NCBI RefSeq assembly: GCF_051106095.1
Contig: NC_135787.1
Coordinates: 173,933,001-173,997,000, forward strand
Direction of reading: 5' to 3'
DNA from: Pogona vitticeps
Taxonomy: Eukaryota > Chordata > Lepidosauria > Squamata > Agamidae
Length of the DNA stretch: 64,000 nucleotides
Shown piece after piece: positions 58,505 to 64,000 of this stretch. Position numbers and translations under genes: made by a program. Numbering within the stretch: the stretch's first letter is position 1; each line of letters opens with the position of its first letter. Under the pieces are notes generated by a model that ran no database searches, was not told the DNA's origin, and saw only the letters and a program-made list of their open reading frames with translations.

Positions 58505-60030
58505 CAGTTCCCTTCATTATTTTCAGAGTGCATTCTAGTGACAATCAGAAAAAAGAAAAAGAGTGCAACAGAAAATGATAGCATATTTTAGTTGAAAACT
58601 CCTAGTGCTAATAATTAAGTTTTCAGAGAAGCCTGCTAAAATGGGGAAACAACTTGGTAGGTCTGGCCCTTAAGAGAGTCCAGAAAGTACAACCTATTGA
58701 GAGGATGTACACTTCTGCTTTCTCCCCCTGCCCCCACCTAGATGCAATGGACTCCTCTTCCTCTCCTGCCACAAAATTTGGACCTGTTTGCAAAGAGATG
58801 ATGTGCAGCACCCACCGTCTAACAGCCTCCAAAGGCCCATGCATTTCCTGTAACTGTGGATGAAAGAGAAGGAGGGGGAGCTATCGACCACCTCGCTCTC
58901 CCTCAAGACCTGCTTTATGAAGCCCACTGATAATACAGTTCCACATATACTACCTTCTTTAATACATCTCTACAACTTCCTCCTCACTCCCATAGTTAAC
59001 TTTATGTCAACTGTCAGGGTTAACCATGATTAGAAGTAACATGTCTGCCAACAAAACATTATCTGAAACCATGGCTTGAAGTCAAAAACCTCAAAGGAGT
59101 CATATGATCCATAAGTACAAACAAAATTGTGCACTGGGTAATACTGGAACATTATAGTGCTGTAGAAAAACAAAGCACACTTTCAGGTCCTCCAGAATTA
59201 TTCGTCAGGGGTGGCGATCCCCCAATTTTTTTGCCACGTAAACCTTGAAATTTCTGTAGGGTTTGACAGCTTATTCTGTTTATATCTTTTTAGTGGCTCA
59301 AGAAATGTATTATGAACCAATCTACAATTTCATGCCTTAAAACGTCATTACAATCCTTAGTTCTCATTATTTTCTTACCATCATTAGCGATGATTCAGTT
59401 GACTGTTACAGAAAATTAGTGAGGAGGATGGATGCATAAAGAGGCGGTTGTAAGCTGCCTTGAGTCCTTTTAAAGGAGAAAGGTGAGGTAAAAATATGAC
59501 AGACAGAAACACATAAGCTTGTGTGAATCCAACCTGCACTTGCTGGATTTGGTTCCAGTCCTGAATCTATGTTAGTAAGAAGCAGTACATAACTTCCTTG
59601 TCCTGCCCTGAAACACAGATCAGAGCAATGATGATTACTAAATGCTCGTTTAGAGATGTAAACAATATTAAAAGTTTAAAAAAAGGCAAAAATATGGTAG
59701 CACCTTAAAAACTAACTTTTATATGTTTTAATGTGAGCTTCTGTGGACAATCCACTTCAACACAGCTACCCCTTCTACAACTATAAATGCTGGTTGTTTC
59801 CTTTTTAATCAGCTACAACATTTATCAGGAAAACCGTGGTGGTCACTCTGTAAAGAAGCCTCCTGTTCTCTACAGGGCTCTGAGACATCCTTAGATAAAG
59901 GCACTCCCTTTTAAAATAAAAATTTACTGTCAGTGTCAAACACACACAATGGAACAGCTGAGGGGAAGCATTTTTCGGACTACAACGGTGTAGTCGGACC
60001 AACTTCAGCCTGGAATCCTCTTACATACCT
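58505..60030. other. SLC37A3 intron 1, mostly unique sequence
   Basis: Only the repeat at 59690-59790 is recognised. No exon is supported. Confidence 0.5.
59690..59790. repeat. Unclassified reptile repeat (intron 1)
   Basis: tagcaccttaaaaactaact and tccacttcaacacagctacc match a common reptile repeat in complement; the other orientation is at about 665-720 (aaggtgccactaaactcttt). Confidence 0.45.
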
Positions 60031-60035
60031 ACTTT

Positions 60036-60250
60036 TTAAAACACTGATTCCCCAGCAATTTTTTTACTCAGACGCCTTTTAAGAGTAATCCAAGAAAAAC
60101 AACGACGAATGGAATTTTTTCCCCCAGTTAGAAAGACTGGGGAGGGGGGACGCCACATGCTTCGGCTGCTACGTGGCAGACAGCGCAGGAACGAGACTCG
60201 GCAAAAGACACGGGAGAATCCCGTACGGATTCCGTGCAATTCCAAACATG
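60036..60250. other. CpG-rich patch in SLC37A3 intron 1
   Basis: This stretch has many CpG dinucleotides, unlike the AT-rich intron around it, and on the minus strand a 69-codon open frame (60245 down) leads towards a donor-like gtatgt (60025-60030). It is probably the flank of the promoter CpG island or an alternative first exon. The encoded peptide is not recognised. Confidence 0.3.
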
Positions 60251-60528
60251 CATAGGATCAGAGTGCACGTCTGAATCCTGGATACCCAGAAAGCAAGAGC
60301 AGAAACAATTCTAATCTGGGTGGATAAAATGAAACACACAACACTCAGGCGATGCCCCCCTTTAACAGGGCATGATACTGACAGTACAACGTCACATACA
60401 TCATCATGCTAGTCATCCCACTCGCCTCCGATTCTCTCGAAAACCGCAAGATCTAAAAAGAAGCCATGAGAGACTTCTCCCCATAACTACCCATATACCC
60501 GTATACCCTCCAAAGAAGCACCGCTCAC

Positions 60529-60670
60529 CTGCCCGAATTTCCAAGGCAACTTCCAGGAAGTCACATGACCGTCTCCTCTTCAGAGCCGGAGCCGCGAGCG
60601 CGCCTCGTCTCCCCGCCTATCTCTGTCTTTCGCTTTTTTTCTCCTCGCGGTGCATCTTGGGAGTTGTAGT
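60529..60670 (-). other. SLC37A3: SLC37A3 exon 1, non-coding (5' end approximate)
   Basis: On the minus strand a GC-rich stretch ends at CGGGCAG followed by the donor gtgagc (intron from 60528). No start codon opens a long frame here. The position, about 7.1 kb upstream of the exon that carries the start codon, fits a non-coding first exon. The transcription start is a guess, placed near the ZNF143-type motif. The donor is seen; the exon assignment is inference. Confidence 0.65.
60560..60569. promoter_or_regulatory. CLEAR/M-box-like E-box in exon 1
   Basis: GTCACATGAC differs by one base from GTCACGTGAC, the TFEB/TFE3 CLEAR element, and also matches an MITF M-box (TCACATGA). It sits within the probable SLC37A3 first exon. 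TFEB drives many lysosomal genes, so the site suits a lysosomal transporter. The motif is seen; its use is inference. Confidence 0.45.
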
Positions 60671-60671
60671 C
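60651..60671 (-). promoter_or_regulatory. ZNF143/THAP11-type promoter motif of SLC37A3
   Basis: The minus strand reads gactacaactcccaagatgc, close to the ZNF143 (SBS) consensus ACTACAAYTCCCAGMATGC. Such motifs usually lie just upstream of CpG-type vertebrate promoters. It is about 120 bp above the exon 1 donor, which supports a transcription start close by. Confidence 0.65.
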
Positions 60672-60679
60672 TCCAGGCT

Positions 60680-63399
60680 AGCTTCTCCTTGCTTTTCGGA
60701 ATACTGTACACAGTATTGGTCTCTCCTCATGTTGCGCGGACTGAGGTTTGCGCGAAAGAAAGCCGTCGCTGCCAAGTTGGGTGTTTTGTTTTGACTTTTT
60801 TTTCCCCCACCCCGACATAATTGCCTGGTGAAGCCGCAGTCCTGCGTTTAGTTTCTCGGCAATAAATCCATTAACTTTAGTGGGGCTTACTTCTGAGTAA
60901 ACCATGCATAGATACTGTCAGGGAATGTTCAGGTTTGCTGAGCCATTGTCCAGAAATTGGGGGGTGAAGGGGTATTCCCATGTGTGGTTCTGGTACGTTT
61001 ACTCACGAGTAAGCCCCAGTTAATTTATTAAGGAATTGATCCAGAGTATACGGCTTCGGTTCCCACTACAGTAATTTCAAAAGTACGATCATTACTATCT
61101 TGTTAGAGATTTCTTGTTTAACTTACTTAATATTTGTTTCATTTCTGTACACATACCTTTTACATGTATATAAAAAACCACATTTCTCCTTTTATAGTTG
61201 CCACATTTTTAAACCCAGTCTCACCTGTGTTTTAAAAAACAACTACATAGACATGATGGGAAGAAAACCAGCAAGTTAAAGCTAATCTTTCCTGCTGCCT
61301 AAATTACCCCAAGTGGGGTAAAAAAGAAAATCCTGGGGGTAATGAGCAAAGTGCTACACCCCACACCCCACTCCCACCCCCTGCAGATGAACCACAAACT
61401 GGAAGCCACCTCTCCCTGCCGCACTTGTAAATCTGTACTACTCTCTATACCACCCCATGGCTGGAGAGCAATGTGTTCCAGCAAAAATACACACCTTTAT
61501 TAAATTTGGTGCATCCTCCTAGTTTGGTACATAGCCTGGCAGCCATTGATATTGATGATATATCCTGCTCGTTCGGTACACAGCCTGTGTAGATTCAATA
61601 ATATTTTTAATTCAAATAATGTATGATTTCCTTCCTTTCAAATCAAGGGGGTAATGTCGGTGTATATAAATTTTGGGGGGGGTAAAAGGTAAAAAAGTTC
61701 CCTGACCCCTGCTTTAAAGAAACATAGTTCCAGACTATGTTTTAAAATGGCAACCTTAGTAACTGCCCTGGAGATACAAAATGCAAAGAAGAAAAACGGG
61801 ACATACAGAGAAGATAACAATGGTTTCCACTGGTAGCTTTGAATAGTAGCCCTTTCTGGGGATCTATAGGATCAGTCGCTTACTGCCCTCCTGCACTCTG
61901 GTGAACCTTATGAATTATCTGACTGTTGTGATGTGGGAAGACGTATTAGAGTAAATCACAGGATAAGTTTAGTTAACCTGTTTTAAAGAGTGGTTTTATC
62001 ACAGGAGGGCTGGATAGCTCAGTGGTTTAGGTGGGAGTTCGATTCCCCACTGGGCCTCCTGAGAGAAGAGCCAGCCTATGTGGCCTTAGGCAAGCTGCAC
62101 AGCCCCAGGGCACCCCCAGAAGAAGGGAACAGGAAACCACTTCTAAGTATTCTGTAGCTGGAAAACCCTGAAAAGGGTCTCCATAAGTTAAAATTGCCTT
62201 GGTGGCTCATCATCACAGAATGATGTCACTAAACTAGCCTTCTGTTTGTGCAGTATTCAAGCCAAATTAAAGTTGCAAAGGCATCTACATATACAGTACT
62301 GTATACATATATTTATTTGGAAGCTCCTTCCATTGCTGAATGCAAGGGAGTTAAGTTGGATAATGAACAAGAAGCTTACATTTTATTTGATTTTATTGCC
62401 TCTAAGGTACCGCTTCTAGAACTGGCCATATCATTAGGCAGTGAGGAGACTGCCTCAGGCAGCAGATTTGGGCATCATGAAATGGAAGCAATTTGTTATT
62501 TAATTTATTGCTGTGTTTTTATGGGAAAGGAAGGAAGGGTGCTGGTGGAAATTTGATTACTCTGGTACTAACGTGGCTGGTTTTACAGAACAGGCCCTTT
62601 GAGTTGGGTGAGGGGGGGAAGCCATTTGCTCTTTGGCCTCGGGCAGCCAAATACTGTACCTGGTTGCAGTTCTGAGTAAACCTGTGGTGTTTTTTTGCTT
62701 CATGAGCCACTTTAATTCCCTAACCATACAGTATTTGAGGATATCTTGGAGCCAAAAAAAGGCTCTATCTCTTACCTCTAGAGCAAAAACCATAGCAGCG
62801 CCTCTCTTGCTCTTCTACTCTCCATGCAAGTTTGCTTGCTGTTGGCAAGCAAAATAAATTATGCAGCTAAATTCTTCTGAAACGTGAGCCTGTGTCTGCC
62901 CAGTTAGAATTAAGTCCCATAGCATGCAAGAGAGCTTTCTTTCTCCCAGGTGAGTATGGTGCTGCAGCCTAAATACATGTACTCAAGGCTTGAAAAAGTT
63001 ATTTTTCGGATTATAACTCCCCAAATCTCCTGTGCAACACAGCCAAGGACTTGAGTTGTAATCTAATACGAAACGTGCATTTATCTTAGAATAAGCCTGG
63101 TTGAAATCTATAAGAATTGCTTCTGTCTAGACTGAAGATTGCCTTGTCGAGCGCCTTTCTAAGCAGTTTCTAGTATCGTGTGTATCAAGCAGGGCTGGGA
63201 GAAAACTTTATTACATTTCCCTTTGCAAGCGGCAGCCACGGCCTGCTTAGGAAGTGGTTTCTCAACTTCAGTTATCAAAGTAGTAAAATCTCCAATACTT
63301 GGCACTTCACGTTGTCTCTCTGTGTGTGTGGTGTTTTTTTTTTAAAAAAGCATGACTTGGGCTGGGTTATAAACAAGGCGTGGGCTGGGGAGGCGAAGA
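60680..63399. other. Upstream intergenic flank
   Basis: Two short copies of a common squamate repeat (about 60845-60905 and 60985-61060, ending in a ttactcmyragtaa-type core) and a SINE at 62006-62220 are present. The rest is AT-rich with no gene that I can support. Confidence 0.6.
62006..62220 (+). mobile_element. tRNA-derived SINE, long family
   Basis: Has ggctggatagctcagtggtt, gttcgattccccactgggcc, agccagcctatgtggcctta and ctccataagttaaaattgcc. The head and B-box are well preserved. Confidence 0.85.
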
Positions 63400-63496
63400 C
63401 GCTGAACTTTTGAAACTCCATTTCCCATCAGGCGATAAGAAAGGCGGAAAAAAAAGTGGGAGGGGAAGACAACGCGAGCTATACCTGTCCGTGCAG
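63400..63496 (+). other. Candidate divergent first exon (RAB19 position)
   Basis: A GC-rich stretch (ggcgtgggctggggaggcg from about 63379, then aactccatttcccatcaggc, loosely ZNF143-like) leads into CCGTGCAG followed by the strong donor gtaagag. In vertebrates I recall RAB19 lying head-to-head with SLC37A3, so a non-coding RAB19 first exon would be expected here. No RAB19 coding sequence is in the window. The start is arbitrary. Confidence 0.35.
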
Positions 63497-64000
63497 GTAA
63501 GAGGGAGAGGGATGAATAATAACAGGTGAATTAAGCCGGCCGTGGAGGCGGCGATGTTTCTTCTGGGGCTTTTGAGAGGTGTGCTTTTCATTGAGGAGTC
63601 TTAATGTTTTACAGCATTGATCAATGATTGTCTCTTTTTAAGTCTCTCAGAAAGAAAAACTTTCACGGGGCAGCGGGAAGCTGAAAACAGGAATTGCCCT
63701 CAGGGGAAGTAAGGATGGCTTCCCTTCTGTTGATAACGGGGAAGCCATTCTTTCTGTCCGTGTTTACTTGCTGGAGCTTGAGTTTGAAGGCAGGAAAGAC
63801 AGGGTTCTTTTTAATAAATGTATAAAAACGAAAACAGCAAGACGGGAGAGAAAACGCCTTCTGCCATTCTTCCCCCTCCCCATCATTCTACTAAATATAG
63901 ACGGTTAATCTTTCTGCTTTTTCTTTTTTAATTGTTTTTTTAAAAAGAAATGTAATCAATCCTTTCAATAGCAGTCTTAGTCTGAGAAGGCCGCCCTGGC

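Noticed and set aside
60372-60794. A 140-codon plus-strand frame over the promoter
   Set aside because: It is antisense to SLC37A3 exon 1, contains no known motif, and the GC-rich sequence lacks stops by composition.

Overview
The window is vertebrate nuclear DNA, almost certainly from a squamate reptile (a lizard). It holds one spliced gene with canonical GT/AG introns, and its interspersed repeats are typical of squamates: CR1, L2 and L1 LINE 3' ends, Sauria-type and other tRNA-derived SINEs, RTE/Bov-B-like tails, a Penelope-like fragment, and many small hAT and Tigger-like non-autonomous DNA transposons. The species cannot be named from sequence alone.

The gene is SLC37A3, the lysosomal sugar-phosphate-exchanger-family transporter, on the minus strand. 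I traced fourteen coding exons from the start codon at 53301 down to the stop at 25734. Every junction is canonical and in phase, and the spliced frame is 1524 bp, giving 507 residues and a stop. A non-coding first exon (donor at 60529) lies in a compact promoter near 60.53-60.68 kb. That promoter carries a ZNF143-type motif and a CLEAR/M-box-like E-box. The 3' UTR starts below 25734; its end is not certain, but the best poly(A) signal context is at 21539-21544.

Layout: 1-21.5 kb is intergenic, downstream of SLC37A3, with no gene I can support. Its most striking feature is a minisatellite of nine units of about 168 bp at 14.6-16.4 kb. 21.5-25.7 kb is the probable 3' UTR and flank, including a nested Penelope-like/hAT repeat. 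25.7-60.7 kb is SLC37A3, with repeats scattered through its introns. 60.7-64 kb is the upstream flank. It contains a candidate plus-strand first exon ending in a good donor at 63496, in the position expected for the divergent neighbour RAB19 in the vertebrate order I recall, but no coding sequence for that gene is visible here.

No bacterial-style system, CRISPR array, operon or intact virus-like element was seen. The observations most worth a second look are the minisatellite, two near-identical hAT miniature elements carrying a ZNF143-like sequence that is also in the SLC37A3 promoter, a miniature element inserted 17 bases from a splice donor, and a nested Penelope-like inverted repeat with a hammerhead-like core.
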